A program made the position numbers and the translations under genes. This document shows positions 50,922 to 61,646 of a DNA stretch of 64,000 nt, piece after piece; position 1 is the first letter of the stretch; each line of letters begins with the position of its first letter. Below the pieces are notes generated by a model that made no database searches, was not told the origin of the DNA, and saw only the letters and a program-made list of their open reading frames with translations. The DNA comes from Roseovarius salincola (GTDB taxonomy: Bacteria > Pseudomonadota > Alphaproteobacteria > Rhodobacterales > Rhodobacteraceae): positions 1 through 64,000 of the forward strand of contig NZ_JAPTNL010000005.1 in NCBI RefSeq assembly GCF_026891095.1. The letters run 5' to 3'.

Positions 50922-51968
50922 TCAACCCTGCGCGATCCCGATAAAGCGGTCGATCTCGGAATCTTCGATGGACCAATCGCAGACAAGGCGCATCGGCAGT
51001 GGTTCATCCTCCGGGCCGGTTTCGAGCGGGCCGCCATTGAGGTGATAGCGCGCGCCGGCGGCATGCAGGCGCTGATGGGCGGCGCGCGGCAGGGTGGCGA
51101 AGATCATGTTGGCCTGCGGTTCGGCCAGAAAGTGACAATCGGGCAGGGCACCAAGCCCTTGCGCCAGCCGGGCGCCATGGGCGTTGGCGGCGCGCGCCGA
51201 GGTCAGCCACAGGTCGTCCGCGAGATAGGCCCCCATCTGCGCCGACAGGAAACGATGCTTGGAAAAGAGATGCGCGGCGCGCTTGCGGCGCAGTTCGAAC
51301 TCCCATGCTGCTTCGGGATTGAAGAAGATCACCGCCTCGACCCCGATGCAGCCGTTCTTGGTTCCGCCGAAGCTGACGGCGTCGATGCCCGCTTTCCATG
51401 TCATCTCGGCCGGGCTGCAGCCGAGCGCCACCAGCGCATTGGCAAAGCGCGCGCCATCCAGATGCACCGGCAGCCCATGCGCCGCGGCGACGCCCGAAAG
51501 GGCCTGAAGCTCGTCGAGCGTATAAAGCCGCCCCATTTCGGTGACCTGCGTAAGCGAGACCGGGCCGGGCTGTGCCACATGGACATTGCCATGCCCCGCG
51601 GCGGAAATGGCGCGGTCCAGCGCGTCGGGGGTCATCTTGTCATCCGTGCCCACCAGCGTCAGCTTGGAGCCGCCGGTGTAGAATTCCGGGGCCTGGCATT
51701 CGTCGCAGTTGATATGCGCGAGCGGCGTGCAATAGATCGTCTGCCAGGGCTGGGCCAGCGTGGCCAGCGCCAGCGCGTTGGCCGCCGTGCCCGTCGCCAC
51801 GAGGTGGATCGAGGCCGCGGGCGCCTCGAACAGCGCGCGCATATGGGCGCGCAGTTCGGACATTGCGTCCTCGGCGCCATAGGAGGGCGAAAAGCCCGCG
51901 TTGGCGGCGGCGATTGCGGCGATGATCTGCTCATGGGCGGGGCCGCTGTTGTCGGATGCGAAATTCAT
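50922..51968 (-). CDS. Low-specificity L-threonine aldolase (PLP enzyme)
   Basis: 348 residues of the fold-type I PLP family, cleaving threonine or allo-threonine to glycine and acetaldehyde. Visible: NFASDNSGPAHEQI, cofactor-region VATGTAANALAL, the Asp of GLPVHLDGARFANAL, and the PLP lysine in SFGGTKNGCIGVEAV. The start overlaps the YcgN stop by four bases, so it belongs to the ribF-YcgN-aldolase transcript. Confidence 0.9.
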   Translation of the reverse strand: MNFASDNSGPAHEQIIAAIAAANAGFSPSYGAEDAMSELRAHMRALFEAPAASIHLVATGTAANALALATLAQPWQTIYCTPLAHINCDECQAPEFYTGGSKLTLVGTDDKMTPDALDRAISAAGHGNVHVAQPGPVSLTQVTEMGRLYTLDELQALSGVAAAHGLPVHLDGARFANALVALGCSPAEMTWKAGIDAVSFGGTKNGCIGVEAVIFFNPEAAWEFELRRKRAAHLFSKHRFLSAQMGAYLADDLWLTSARAANAHGARLAQGLGALPDCHFLAEPQANMIFATLPRAAHQRLHAAGARYHLNGGPLETGPEDEPLPMRLVCDWSIEDSEIDRFIGIAQG

Positions 51969-52441
51969 GCGCCGGGCTCCTCGATCTGATGGTCTTCCCA
52001 GTCGTCCTCGTCCACTTCGAACTCCGGGATGGTGGCGTCGCGCACCGATACCCCCGCCCGGTGCACGCTTTCGGGATCGCCCGAGATCAGCGGGTGCCAG
52101 TCGAACAGCGGTTTGCCCTGGTGCAACAGCTTGTAGGCGCAGGTCTCGGGCATCCAGTAGAGGTGCCCTTCGAGATTGCCCGCGTCAAGCGAGATGCATT
52201 CGGGCACGAATTGGCGGCGGATGTCGTATTGCGCGCAGCGGCAGGTGGAATCGTCGAACAGGCGGCAGGCAACGCGGGTCAGCGCCACTTCGCCGGTCTC
52301 CTCGTCCTCGAGCTTGTTGAGGCAGCATTTGCCGCAGCCGTCGCAGAGCGCCTCCCATTCATGGCGGGTCATGCGGGCAAGCGGCGTCGTTTCCCAGAAG
52401 CGCGGGCGCAAGCCGCTGCGGTCGATCGGGTCGTCGCTCAT
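51965..52441 (-). CDS. YcgN-type cysteine-cluster protein (UPF0260)
   Basis: 158 residues. Eight cysteines include CDGCGKCC near residue 35, CRLFDDSTCRCAQY and CISL, a pattern suggesting a metal or Fe-S cluster, as in the YkgJ/YcgN group. The function is not established. It overlaps ribF upstream (ATGA) and the aldolase downstream (four bases). The acidic C-terminus EFEVDEDDWEDHQIEE is notable. Confidence 0.85.
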   Translation of the reverse strand: MSDDPIDRSGLRPRFWETTPLARMTRHEWEALCDGCGKCCLNKLEDEETGEVALTRVACRLFDDSTCRCAQYDIRRQFVPECISLDAGNLEGHLYWMPETCAYKLLHQGKPLFDWHPLISGDPESVHRAGVSVRDATIPEFEVDEDDWEDHQIEEPGA

Positions 52442-53379
52442 GGCCGCTTGAGAATACCACGCGCCTGCGCGCAATCGGCATCCATTTGCGCGATAAAGGC
52501 ATCGAGGCTTTCGAATGTTTCTTCCGGGCGCAGGTATTCGACCAGCGCGACTGACAATCCGGTGCCGTAAAGATCGCCCGAGAAATCGAACAGGAAGGTT
52601 TCCAGGTTGGCGACCTCGCCATGAAACATCGGCCGAACGCCCAGCGATGCGGCCCCGTGATACTGCCCCGCGTGGGGGCCATCCAGCACGTCGACAAGCA
52701 CCGCGTAGACGCCGAAACGCGGCGGGTGCAGCCCTTCGATCGACATGTTGGCGGTGGGATAGCCCAGCTCCCGACCGCGCTGTTCGCCGCCTACGACCAT
52801 GCCCTCGATCCGGTGCCAGTGGCCCAACATGGCGGCGGCGTCGCGCGGGCGTCCCTCGCTCAGCGCGATGCGGATCGCGGTCGAGGACACTTCCTGCCCC
52901 TTGCCGCTCTCAAGCAGGCGGGCGATGGTCACGCCGAACCCCATTTCGCGGCCGAATCGTTCAAGATCCGCGGCATCCCCCGCGCGCCCCTTGCCGAAGC
53001 AGAAATCCGCGCCCACCACCACATGGCTGAGGCCCAGACCGCGCGCGAGCACGTTATGCGCAAAGGCATAGGGCGTGAGCGCCGCCATACCGGCGTTGAA
53101 ATTCAGCTCATAGAGCTTTTCCACGCCCAGCTTTTCCAGCCTGTGGGCGCGTGCCTCGCTTCCCATCAGGCGAAAGGGCGGGGCGTCAGGCGCGAAATGC
53201 TCGCGCGGGTGGGGTTCGAAGGTCAGAACGCCAAGCGGCACATCCAGCACCCTGGCCTGCGTGCGGGCGATGTCGATCACCGATTGATGCCCCAGATGCA
53301 CACCATCGAAATTGCCGATGGCGACCGAGGCGCCCCGGTCGGCCGGTTCCACGTAATCATAGTCGCGCACGATCTGCAT
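52438..53379 (-). CDS. ribF: Bifunctional riboflavin kinase/FAD synthetase
   Basis: 313 residues. The N-terminal adenylyltransferase domain (VAIGNFDGVHLGHQSVI; FCFGKGRAGDAADL) makes FAD from FMN; the C-terminal kinase domain (GYPTANMSIEGLHPPRFGVYAV) makes FMN from riboflavin. Together they supply the cofactors for all flavoenzymes, including the acyl-CoA dehydrogenase of this window. First gene of a tightly overlapped trio with YcgN and the aldolase. Confidence 0.95.
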   Translation of the reverse strand: MQIVRDYDYVEPADRGASVAIGNFDGVHLGHQSVIDIARTQARVLDVPLGVLTFEPHPREHFAPDAPPFRLMGSEARAHRLEKLGVEKLYELNFNAGMAALTPYAFAHNVLARGLGLSHVVVGADFCFGKGRAGDAADLERFGREMGFGVTIARLLESGKGQEVSSTAIRIALSEGRPRDAAAMLGHWHRIEGMVVGGEQRGRELGYPTANMSIEGLHPPRFGVYAVLVDVLDGPHAGQYHGAASLGVRPMFHGEVANLETFLFDFSGDLYGTGLSVALVEYLRPEETFESLDAFIAQMDADCAQARGILKRP

Positions 53380-53445
53380 GGGGCAGGGGTAGCCCCATGT
53401 CAGCGCGGGTGCAAGCGCGATGCGCGCCCCCGCTGTGGTCTTGCT

Positions 53446-53628
53446 TCAGGTCTGGCGCGGCCCGCGCATCTCGGCGATGGCGAGGCGGATCTTTTTCCAG
53501 TTCTCGGCTTCCCGCCGTTGCCCCGCATCGTCCGATTCGCGCATCCGGCGCGCGGCGAAAGCCTGTGCCTTGCCGCCGAAGGACGACAGCAGCGCGCGGG
53601 CATATTGCGCTGTCTTGCTTGTGTCCAT
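53446..53628 (-). CDS. Small hypothetical protein (60 residues)
   Basis: Charged, mainly helical protein with no signal or membrane segment (AQYARALLSSFGGKAQAFAARR; AENWKKIRLAIAEMRGPRQT). The ATG at 53628 has AGGAGG eight bases upstream, which decides the start over the ATG at 53658. It lies just upstream of ribF on the same strand, 66 bases away. I recognise it as conserved in Rhodobacterales without knowing a function. Confidence 0.7.
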   Translation of the reverse strand: MDTSKTAQYARALLSSFGGKAQAFAARRMRESDDAGQRREAENWKKIRLAIAEMRGPRQT

Positions 53629-53749
53629 GCCTTGTCCTCCTGTCACTGGATGAGACATCAGGTGGGAGTCTCAGCATAGCATGCCCTGCGCGCGGCGGAT
53701 CAAGGCCGGGCTTGATTCACGGGGGTTTGCGGCGGGAAGGCGCGCAGGA

Positions 53750-54193
53750 TCAGTCGAACTTGCCCGAGGGCGCCAGCACCGTGGCTTCGCCGATCAGCAC
53801 CTTCTTGCCATTCACGAGGCAGCGGCAATCCAGTTGCACGCGCCGCTTGGAATGGTCGATGCCGGTCACCTCGACCTCGGCCAGCACCGTGTCGCCGGGG
53901 CGCACGGGGGCGAGGAACTTGAGCGTCTGGCCCATGTAGACCGTGCCGTGGCCCGGAAGCTGTTCGCCGATCACCGCCGAAATCAGCCCGGCGGTCAGCA
54001 TCCCGTGCGCGATGCGCCCCTCGAAGATGGTGTCCTGTGCATATGAATCATCAAGATGGACGGGATTGCGGTCGGTCGAGACCTGCGCGAACATCTCGAT
54101 ATCCTCGTCGGTCACGACTTTGCGAAGGCTGCGCGTCATGCCCATCTCGATTTGCTCGATGGTGATGGTTCCGCGCGGCATATTATCCAACAT
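53750..54193 (-). CDS. MaoC-family (R)-specific enoyl-CoA hydratase-like protein
   Basis: 147-residue hotdog protein with the hydratase-2 motif (FAQVSTDRNPVHLDDSYA: catalytic Asp and His) followed by GRIAHGMLTAGLISAVIG. Such enzymes hydrate trans-2-enoyl-CoA to the R-hydroxyacyl-CoA, often feeding polyhydroxyalkanoate synthesis. AGGAGGGG precedes the ATG. It lies between ribF and a HAD phosphatase, all leftward. Confidence 0.88.
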   Translation of the reverse strand: MLDNMPRGTITIEQIEMGMTRSLRKVVTDEDIEMFAQVSTDRNPVHLDDSYAQDTIFEGRIAHGMLTAGLISAVIGEQLPGHGTVYMGQTLKFLAPVRPGDTVLAEVEVTGIDHSKRRVQLDCRCLVNGKKVLIGEATVLAPSGKFD

Positions 54194-54296
54194 TCGCCCC
54201 CTCCTGATCTGACAGTGGGTAATTTTCAGGACGCTTATGCGGCCCTTGTTGGAACTTTATTACTTTGCAGGCGCAGAAAATCAAGAGCTTTTTTGC

Positions 54297-55169
54297 CTAG
54301 CGCAGATGGCCGATCGTGTAGGTCGGGTGGATTTTTTCCTTGTCCAGAAAGGATTCCAGCGCCTTTTTGTCGGGCTGGTGCGTTGTGCGGGTTTCGATCG
54401 CCGCCAGTCCGCCCGAGATGAACAGAGAATCGATATCCTCCCCCATCGCCCCTGAGATATCGGTGTGAATCCCGTCGCCTATGGCAAGAATCCCCGCATT
54501 CTCAACGTCATGCCCCTCGGCAGCCAGACGACGCCGGGCCAGGTCGTAGATCGGCGGATGCGGCTTGCCGAAGTAGAGGCTCTCGCCGCCCATCTCGGTA
54601 TATAGCCGCGCCAGCGCGCCTGCGCACCATTCGCGGTGATCGCCCCGGTCCACCACGATATCGGGATTGGCGCACAGAAGCTTGAGCCCCTTTGTCTTGG
54701 CATAAAGGAAATCGGCGCGATAGGCGGCGGGATCGGCCATCGGGTCGGCCGGTCCGGTGCAGACGATGCCCTCGGCCTCGTCGAGTGGCACGATCTCGAT
54801 ATCGACCGGATCCTCGATCACCGAAAGCGGCTCGAAAAAGCTGGTGTCATGCGGGGTGCCGATAAAATGCACCTTCTGCCCCACGACCCCGCGAAACATC
54901 GCCGCGCGCGCACTGTCGCCCGAGGTGGCGATGCTGTCCCAGCAATCGTGCGGCACCTCGAACAGGTCCAGCTGCTTTTCGACGCCGGCACGCGGGCGCG
55001 GCGAATTGGTGACCAGCAACACCGCGCCGCCCCGTTCGCGGTAGGCCCGCAGCGCGGCGACCGCACCGGGGAACGCCTTGACCCCGTTATGCACGCATCC
55101 CCAGAGATCGACGAAAAGTGCGTCATAGCGGCTGGAGATGTCCGAGAGCGACTGGATGATCTGCGTCAT
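54297..55169 (-). CDS. HAD-superfamily class IIA hydrolase (TIGR01459 type)
   Basis: 290 residues. Nucleophile motif DALFVDLWGCVHNGV (Asp-x-Trp in place of the commoner Asp-x-Asp), motif II LVTNSPRP, motif IV AIGDGIHTDISGA, and lysine in YFGKPHPPIYD. NagD/phosphoglycolate-type phosphatases share the fold. The DxW form is usual for this alphaproteobacterial subgroup. Its substrate is not known. Confidence 0.87.
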   Translation of the reverse strand: MTQIIQSLSDISSRYDALFVDLWGCVHNGVKAFPGAVAALRAYRERGGAVLLVTNSPRPRAGVEKQLDLFEVPHDCWDSIATSGDSARAAMFRGVVGQKVHFIGTPHDTSFFEPLSVIEDPVDIEIVPLDEAEGIVCTGPADPMADPAAYRADFLYAKTKGLKLLCANPDIVVDRGDHREWCAGALARLYTEMGGESLYFGKPHPPIYDLARRRLAAEGHDVENAGILAIGDGIHTDISGAMGEDIDSLFISGGLAAIETRTTHQPDKKALESFLDKEKIHPTYTIGHLR

Positions 55170-55380
55170 GAACTGACCCTGCGATGAAATGCGAAACGCG
55201 AGCAGCTATGGCAGGGGCGCGCGGATTTGGCCACCGGGAAAGGTGCAGAAATCTCTGGGTCTTGCCGGCAATGCCCCTATCTCTTGCATGTCGATGGAGA
55301 AAACGCTTTACCGGCGCAGCGCCGCAGGAGAGACCCCGCAACATCATGAACCGCCTATTCAACATATCCAGGCCCGACCG

Positions 55381-55872
55381 ATGAATGCCGCGCGCGATGC
55401 CTTTCTTGCGGCGATGCGACAGGTCGCGGCGACGGTGACCGTGGTCACCACCGACGGGCCTGAGGGACGCATGGGCGCGACGGTCAGCGCCTTCACGTCG
55501 CTGTCAGCCGACCCGCCCATGGTGCTGGTCTGTCTCAAGCGGGGCAGCCGGATCGCGCGGGCGGTGGCGGCGAATGGTGTCTTCACCGTCAATGTTCTGC
55601 CCGAGGACGCGCATGAACTGGCGCGCCGCTTCGCCGGGGTGTTCGACGACGAGACCCCCGACAGGTTTCACGGCACGGATTTCACCGCAACCGATTTTGG
55701 CCCGGTGCTGCCGCGGGCCACCGCGTTTACCTGCAATGTCGAGCAATCCTATCACCATGCCACGCATGAGATCTGCATCGGCGCGGTCACCGGTATTTCC
55801 AACGCGGGCGAACAGCCGCTGACCTATCTGCATGGCGCGTTCCACGTTGTGCGCCCCAAGCAGCTACTTTGA
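55381..55872 (+). CDS. Flavin reductase-like FMN-binding protein
   Basis: 163 residues of the flavin reductase domain family: AATVTVVTTDGPEGRMGATVSAFTSLSADPPMVLVCL is the FMN-binding core, and SYHHATHEICIGAV the second signature. It would reduce free flavin with NAD(P)H, usually to serve a two-component monooxygenase; no such partner is adjacent. The start at 55381 follows the family; the frame is open further upstream. Confidence 0.85.
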   Translation: MNAARDAFLAAMRQVAATVTVVTTDGPEGRMGATVSAFTSLSADPPMVLVCLKRGSRIARAVAANGVFTVNVLPEDAHELARRFAGVFDDETPDRFHGTDFTATDFGPVLPRATAFTCNVEQSYHHATHEICIGAVTGISNAGEQPLTYLHGAFHVVRPKQLL

Positions 55873-55894
55873 GCGCGCGCGGTCCCTGAGGCAA

Positions 55895-55947
55895 GTCCGG
55901 GGGGGCCAGCCCCCCGGACCCCCCGAGGTATTTGACGCCAGATGAAG
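55895..55947. terminator. GC hairpin plus GTATTT...AGATGAAG element, copy 4
   Basis: GTCCGGGGGG (55895-55904) pairs with CCCCCCGGAC (55910-55919), followed by CCCCGAG and the recurrent element at 55928-55947. It lies between the convergent flavin reductase and pyrophosphatase genes, the same context as the 6953 and 62841 copies. Confidence 0.65.
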
Positions 55948-55959
55948 GGCAGGGTGCCT

Positions 55960-56880
55960 TCAGATGGCGAGGTTGGGGATGATCTGCTTCTTGCGGCTCA
56001 TCACGCCGGGGAGCACCACGCTGTCGCCCTCGGGTGCGGCGCCGAAGGATTTCTCGGCCAGGGTCCGGACCAGATCATTGGGGACGAGGAGGGTGGCTTC
56101 CTCGTTGAGGATGTCCACCACGAAGAGCAGCACCTGATCGACGCCGTCTTCGGTGGCGACGCTTTTCATGGTGTCCATCAGGCTGTCCTTGCGCGCGAGC
56201 ACCATGTCCGGTGCGGTGGTTTCCAGGACGCTGACGCGGAACTTGGTGTCGCCCACGGCATATTCCTTCGAATCCATGCGCAGAAGTTCGGCATCCGAGA
56301 AGGCGCTGACATCGGATTTGGCCGCGAACATCTCGGCGGCGTAGTCGGCGATATTGACGTCGAGGTCGGCGGCCAGCCTTTCGGCTGTGGCGCGGTCATG
56401 GTCGGTGGTGGTGGGGCTGCGGAATTCAAGCGTGTCGCTGAGGATGCAGGTGAGCGCCGCGCCTTTCATCGCCTCGGGCATTTTTGCCGCGTCATCGCCC
56501 ATCAGGTCGACCATGATCGTCGCGGTGCAGGCCAGCGGGCGGATGGTGATGTCGATCGGACCCCTGGTTTCCAGACCGCCCACCAGCTTGTGGTGGTCGA
56601 TGATTCCCTGCACATCGGCCTCGTTGATCCTGCCGGGCAGTTCGGCGGGGTTGTTGGTGTCGACGATCACGCAGGGCTGTCCGGCGTCCACGTCGCTGAT
56701 GATACGCGGCTTGGGCAGGTTCCATTTCTTCAGCATGAAGGCGGCTTCGGTGTTGGGTTCGCCCAGCAAGACGGCTTCGGCATCGCCGCCCTGCAGTTCG
56801 TTGAGATACCAGGCCCACAGGATCGGCGAGCCGGTGGAGTCGGTGTCGGGGGATTTATGGCCGAATACGAGAGTCGTCAT
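55960..56880 (-). CDS. ppaC: Manganese-dependent inorganic pyrophosphatase (family II)
   Basis: 306-residue DHH-family enzyme hydrolysing pyrophosphate. Motifs: FGHKSPDTDST (metal-site His and Asp), VIVDTNN, GIIDHHKLVGG (the DHH signature) and C-terminal PGVMSRKKQIIPNL (substrate Arg-Lys-Lys). The start at 56880 has AAGGA eight bases upstream; a GTG two codons earlier is less likely. Its use of Mn rather than Mg fits a lineage with Mur-type manganese regulation. Confidence 0.94.
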   Translation of the reverse strand: MTTLVFGHKSPDTDSTGSPILWAWYLNELQGGDAEAVLLGEPNTEAAFMLKKWNLPKPRIISDVDAGQPCVIVDTNNPAELPGRINEADVQGIIDHHKLVGGLETRGPIDITIRPLACTATIMVDLMGDDAAKMPEAMKGAALTCILSDTLEFRSPTTTDHDRATAERLAADLDVNIADYAAEMFAAKSDVSAFSDAELLRMDSKEYAVGDTKFRVSVLETTAPDMVLARKDSLMDTMKSVATEDGVDQVLLFVVDILNEEATLLVPNDLVRTLAEKSFGAAPEGDSVVLPGVMSRKKQIIPNLAI

Positions 56881-56993
56881 TGTCACTTGTCCTTACGCGT
56901 TGGATCCGATTTGCGCGCCTTATAGGTTCGCAGGGCGCGCTTGTCACCCATGCGCGATGCGGCAGGGTTTCATGCGCCGACGGGGTGCGTGGC

Positions 56994-57977
56994 TCAGGGT
57001 GCGAAGGGCAGCCGGGTGACGCTGTATCCCGCCTGTTCGAGCAGGCGCAGAACACCTGTCTCTCCCGGCAGATGCGCCGCGCCTACCGCCACGAACAGCC
57101 GCTCGCCGGGCGCGCGGGTCAACAGGTCGATCCAGTCGGCATTGCGCCGGGTCAGCAGGAGCGCCTCGAAGCGGGCGAAATCCTGCGCCGCGCGGTCGCC
57201 TCCCGATTCAAGCGACACCTTCCGCGAATAGGCCCAGATCAGCGCGATGCGCTGCTCCAGGTAACGCTGGCGCAGGGTGTAGGCCATGTCGTCGGGATTG
57301 CCCGTCCAGGCAAAGAACAGCCGGATCATGTCAAGCTGCTCGTCCATCGGGAAACTGTCGAGCATCCCGAGAATCGCGCGGAAATCCTCGAGCGAGCGGG
57401 TGGGCGTGCCGAGGTCTGCGGCCGTATCGCCGATCAGCTTGTCTATGCCCGCGCCGGTCATCGCGCCGTTGCGCGCCTCGCAGGGGCCGATGCCCAGCAT
57501 CATCGCCGCCCAGACCGGCTTGAACCTGGCGGCGAAGAAGGGCGGGATCGCACGCGCCCGCATTTCTTCGGCGAAAAGCGCCCAGTCGGAATCGCCCAGC
57601 AGGTCGGGCAGGGTGGGGCCGTCGGTGATGAACATGAGCGAGGGATCGTCGGCCAGCGCCGTCTGCATCGCCGCCTGATCGTCGTTGGACACTTCGAGAT
57701 AGACCGATTGGGATGTTTCGATGACCGGCAGAAGGTGGTCGAGATGCGCGCGCGTGTCGTCATGCGCGAAATGATAGGTGCCAAAGAGCGTGATCACCTG
57801 ATCGCCGCGCGTTGCGCGCCACAAGAGCCCCTCGGGGTGGGGCATGGCGGCGGCCTCGGCCTCGAGCGCTGCGCGCTGTGCTTCGGGCAGCGCGTCAATG
57901 AGATCGGTGCCGTCGCAGCTTGCATGCGCCGCCAGCGGTTGCAGACTCAGCAGAACAATGATCAGACCGCGCAGCAT
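56994..57977 (-). CDS. TraB/GumN-family protein, exported
   Basis: 327 residues. A signal peptide (MLRGLIIVLLSLQPLAAHA) and the TraB/GumN core: LFGTYHFAHDD near residue 65 (the conserved G-x-x-H), SVYLEVSNDDQ, and the C-terminal LFVAVGAAHLPGETGVL with the second conserved G-x-x-H. The family has been proposed to be metal-dependent proteases; here it would act in the periplasm. It is divergent from groES. Confidence 0.88.
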   Translation of the reverse strand: MLRGLIIVLLSLQPLAAHASCDGTDLIDALPEAQRAALEAEAAAMPHPEGLLWRATRGDQVITLFGTYHFAHDDTRAHLDHLLPVIETSQSVYLEVSNDDQAAMQTALADDPSLMFITDGPTLPDLLGDSDWALFAEEMRARAIPPFFAARFKPVWAAMMLGIGPCEARNGAMTGAGIDKLIGDTAADLGTPTRSLEDFRAILGMLDSFPMDEQLDMIRLFFAWTGNPDDMAYTLRQRYLEQRIALIWAYSRKVSLESGGDRAAQDFARFEALLLTRRNADWIDLLTRAPGERLFVAVGAAHLPGETGVLRLLEQAGYSVTRLPFAP

Positions 57978-58066
57978 ATGGCTCTTTGCCCCTTGGTTTG
58001 GGGCAGGCTAGTGAGCCGCCCGGGGCGGTGCAATCAAATGTGCTGCAAAAAATTGCAAAGGACTTG

Positions 58067-58096
58067 TTGACAGCCCCGCCAGACCTGCCTAGCTAT
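58067..58096 (+). promoter_or_regulatory. Probable groESL promoter
   Basis: A perfect TTGACA -35 hexamer lies at 58067-58072. A weak -10 (TAGCTA, 58090-58095) follows after 17 bases. The predicted start of transcription would fall within or just before the CIRCE operator, the usual arrangement for HrcA control. The -10 assignment is tentative. Confidence 0.6.
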
Positions 58097-58102
58097 GCGC
58101 CG

Positions 58103-58129
58103 TTAGCACTCGACTAAAGTGAGTGCTAA
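58103..58129. promoter_or_regulatory. CIRCE operator for the HrcA repressor
   Basis: TTAGCACTC, nine bases, GAGTGCTAA: an exact match to the CIRCE consensus. HrcA binds here and represses the chaperonin operon until heat shock draws away the GroEL that keeps HrcA active. It lies 53 bases upstream of the groES start. Confidence 0.97.
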
Positions 58130-58181
58130 CGGTTCCACGAGGAACCACCAGGAAGAAACTTTGAGCCAAGGAGCCAAAGAC

Positions 58182-58469
58182 ATGGCATTCACACCGCTGC
58201 ACGACCGCGTGCTCGTTCGCCGCGTTGAAAGCGACGAAAAAACCGCAGGCGGGTTGATCATCCCCGAAAGCGCCAAGGAAAAACCCCAACAGGGGGAAGT
58301 CGTCTCTGTCGGCGAAGGCAGCCGCAAGGATAACGGCGAACTGATCGCAATGTCCGTCAAGGCGGGTGACAAGGTGCTGTTCGGCAAATGGTCGGGCACC
58401 GAGATCACACTTGATGGTGAAGAGCTGCTGATCATGAAGGAAAGCGACATCCTCGGCATCATGGCCTGA
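58182..58469 (+). CDS. groES: Co-chaperonin GroES
   Basis: 95-residue lid of the GroEL folding chamber. [26 protein letters not shown] contains the mobile-loop segment, and YLF-type ending [27 protein letters not shown] is normal. CAAGGAG lies before the ATG at 58182; the upstream open frame covers the operator leader and is not coding. Confidence 0.98.
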   Translation: MAFTPLHDRVLVRRVESDEKTAGGLIIPESAKEKPQQGEVVSVGEGSRKDNGELIAMSVKAGDKVLFGKWSGTEITLDGEELLIMKESDILGIMA

Positions 58470-58501
58470 TCGCTTTTCGATTCAACAGCAACAACCGATA
58501 G

Positions 58502-60166
<1,665 letters not shown>

Positions 60167-60191
60167 TCAGCCGCGCATCGCGCAGAAAATC

Positions 60192-60220
60192 GGGGCCGTC
60201 CTTTGGGGCGGCCCCTTTTT
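60192..60220 (+). terminator. Rho-independent terminator of groESL
   Basis: GGGGCCG (60192-60198) pairs with CGGCCCC (60209-60215), followed by TTTTT at 60216-60220, 26 bases after the groEL stop. A textbook intrinsic terminator. Confidence 0.88.
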
Positions 60221-60237
60221 CATGCCCGCGCCCGCGT

Positions 60238-60744
60238 TCAGCGCGCGAAGCGGATCTCCAGAACCTCCAGCTCGACGGTTCCCGTGGGCTTGGGCCACTC
60301 CACCAAATCGCCAACGCCCGCCTCGAGAAGCGCACGCGCCAGCGGCGAATGTGCCGAGATCAGCCCATCCGCGGGTGCGGCCTCATCCTCGCCCACAATG
60401 GTGTAAACCGCCTCACGGCCGTCCTCGTCGGCCACATGCACCGTTGCGCCGAACTGCACATGGCCGGGCGGCGTCATGTCCTCGTGCGGGGCGATCACGA
60501 TGGCGGATGCGAGCCGCGCCTCGACATAGCGCAGATCGCGCTCCGCCACGGCCAGCGGCCATGTCCCGGCCATGTGGTCGCCCTGGCCGCGCAGCCGCGC
60601 GATTTCGGCCTCCAGCGCCGCCTTGCGCGTTTGCAACTGCGCCAACCCCTTTGGAGTAACGTGATTGGGGTGCTTGCTGATCGGCAGGTCCGGCAGGCGC
60701 TGTGGCGTGCTGCTGTCTTCCTCTTTGGTAAAGGCCTTGTTCAT
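60238..60744 (-). CDS. GreA/GreB-family transcript-elongation-factor-like protein
   Basis: 168 residues. An N-terminal helical hairpin (GLAQLQTRKAALEAEIARL...AVAERDLRYVEARL) and a C-terminal FKBP-like domain (FGATVHVADEDGREAVYTIVG; AHSPLARALLEAGVGDLVEW) are both present. GreA proteins stimulate cleavage of backtracked RNA in RNA polymerase; the acidic residues at the coiled-coil tip cannot be confirmed here, so an Rnk-like or Gfh-like variant is possible. It is convergent with groEL across the terminator. Confidence 0.82.
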   Translation of the reverse strand: MNKAFTKEEDSSTPQRLPDLPISKHPNHVTPKGLAQLQTRKAALEAEIARLRGQGDHMAGTWPLAVAERDLRYVEARLASAIVIAPHEDMTPPGHVQFGATVHVADEDGREAVYTIVGEDEAAPADGLISAHSPLARALLEAGVGDLVEWPKPTGTVELEVLEIRFAR

Positions 60745-60875
60745 GATCGCGGGTCCATTGTTTTCGCCCGAATGTAGCGCATCGCGCAAGAAAACGCGAC
60801 GTCGCGCCGCCATCTGCCTGCAGTGTTTAAGATTGGGGCTGTTGCCGCGCGCCGATTGCCCCTATCTCAAGCGCC

Positions 60876-61646
60876 ATGAATGCGAGAACCTCCGCCCTTG
60901 CGCTGATCATGGCGCTGATCGTGGCTTTGCCCGCCAGGGCCGTGCGCGCCGATTGCGTGGTGCTGCTGCATGGCCTGGCGCGCAGCGATGCCTCCTTCAT
61001 CGTGATGGAGGAGGCGCTTCAGGCACAGGGTTATACGACCTACCGGCCGGATTATCCCTCGACCGACCTCGATATCGCGGCCCTTGCCGAAGATACGCTG
61101 CCCTATGCGGTCCGGGTCTGTGGCGATGCAAGGATCCATTTCGTGACCCATTCCATGGGCGGCATCCTTCTGCGCCACTGGCTGCGCGACAACCGCCCGC
61201 AGGACATGGGCCGCGTGGTTATGCTCGGCCCGCCCAATCACGGCTCGGAACTTGTCGATCAGCTTGGCGGGCTAGAACTTTTCGCCTGGTTCAACGGCCC
61301 GGCGGGGATGCAACTCGAGACTGGCGCGGCCAGCTTCGCCGAAGCCCTGCCCCCGGTCGATTTCGAGCTTGGCGTGATCGCCGGAACCCGCTCGCTCAAC
61401 CCCTATTTCTCGTCACTGATCGAGGGGCCGGACGATGGCAAGGTCTCGGTCGCCTCGACCCGGATCGAGGGCATGGCCGATCACATTACCCTGCCGGTGA
61501 CCCATACATTCATGATGAACAACCCGCTGGTGATCGCCGAGGTGCTGGAATTCCTGCGCAACGGACGCTTCGATCACCAGATGAGTCTGGGCGACCTGTT
61601 GTCAAACGGCAGCGACAGCGAGGGCAATAGCGAGGACCGCCAGTGA
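60876..61646 (+). CDS. Exported alpha/beta-hydrolase (lipase-like)
   Basis: 256 residues. A signal peptide ([25 protein letters not shown]) leads to [11 protein letters not shown] (oxyanion loop) and the nucleophile elbow [27 protein letters not shown] follows. The catalytic His is probably in [11 protein letters not shown]. It would hydrolyse an ester in the periplasm. The stop overlaps the phnM start by four bases. Confidence 0.87.
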   Translation: MNARTSALALIMALIVALPARAVRADCVVLLHGLARSDASFIVMEEALQAQGYTTYRPDYPSTDLDIAALAEDTLPYAVRVCGDARIHFVTHSMGGILLRHWLRDNRPQDMGRVVMLGPPNHGSELVDQLGGLELFAWFNGPAGMQLETGAASFAEALPPVDFELGVIAGTRSLNPYFSSLIEGPDDGKVSVASTRIEGMADHITLPVTHTFMMNNPLVIAEVLEFLRNGRFDHQMSLGDLLSNGSDSEGNSEDRQ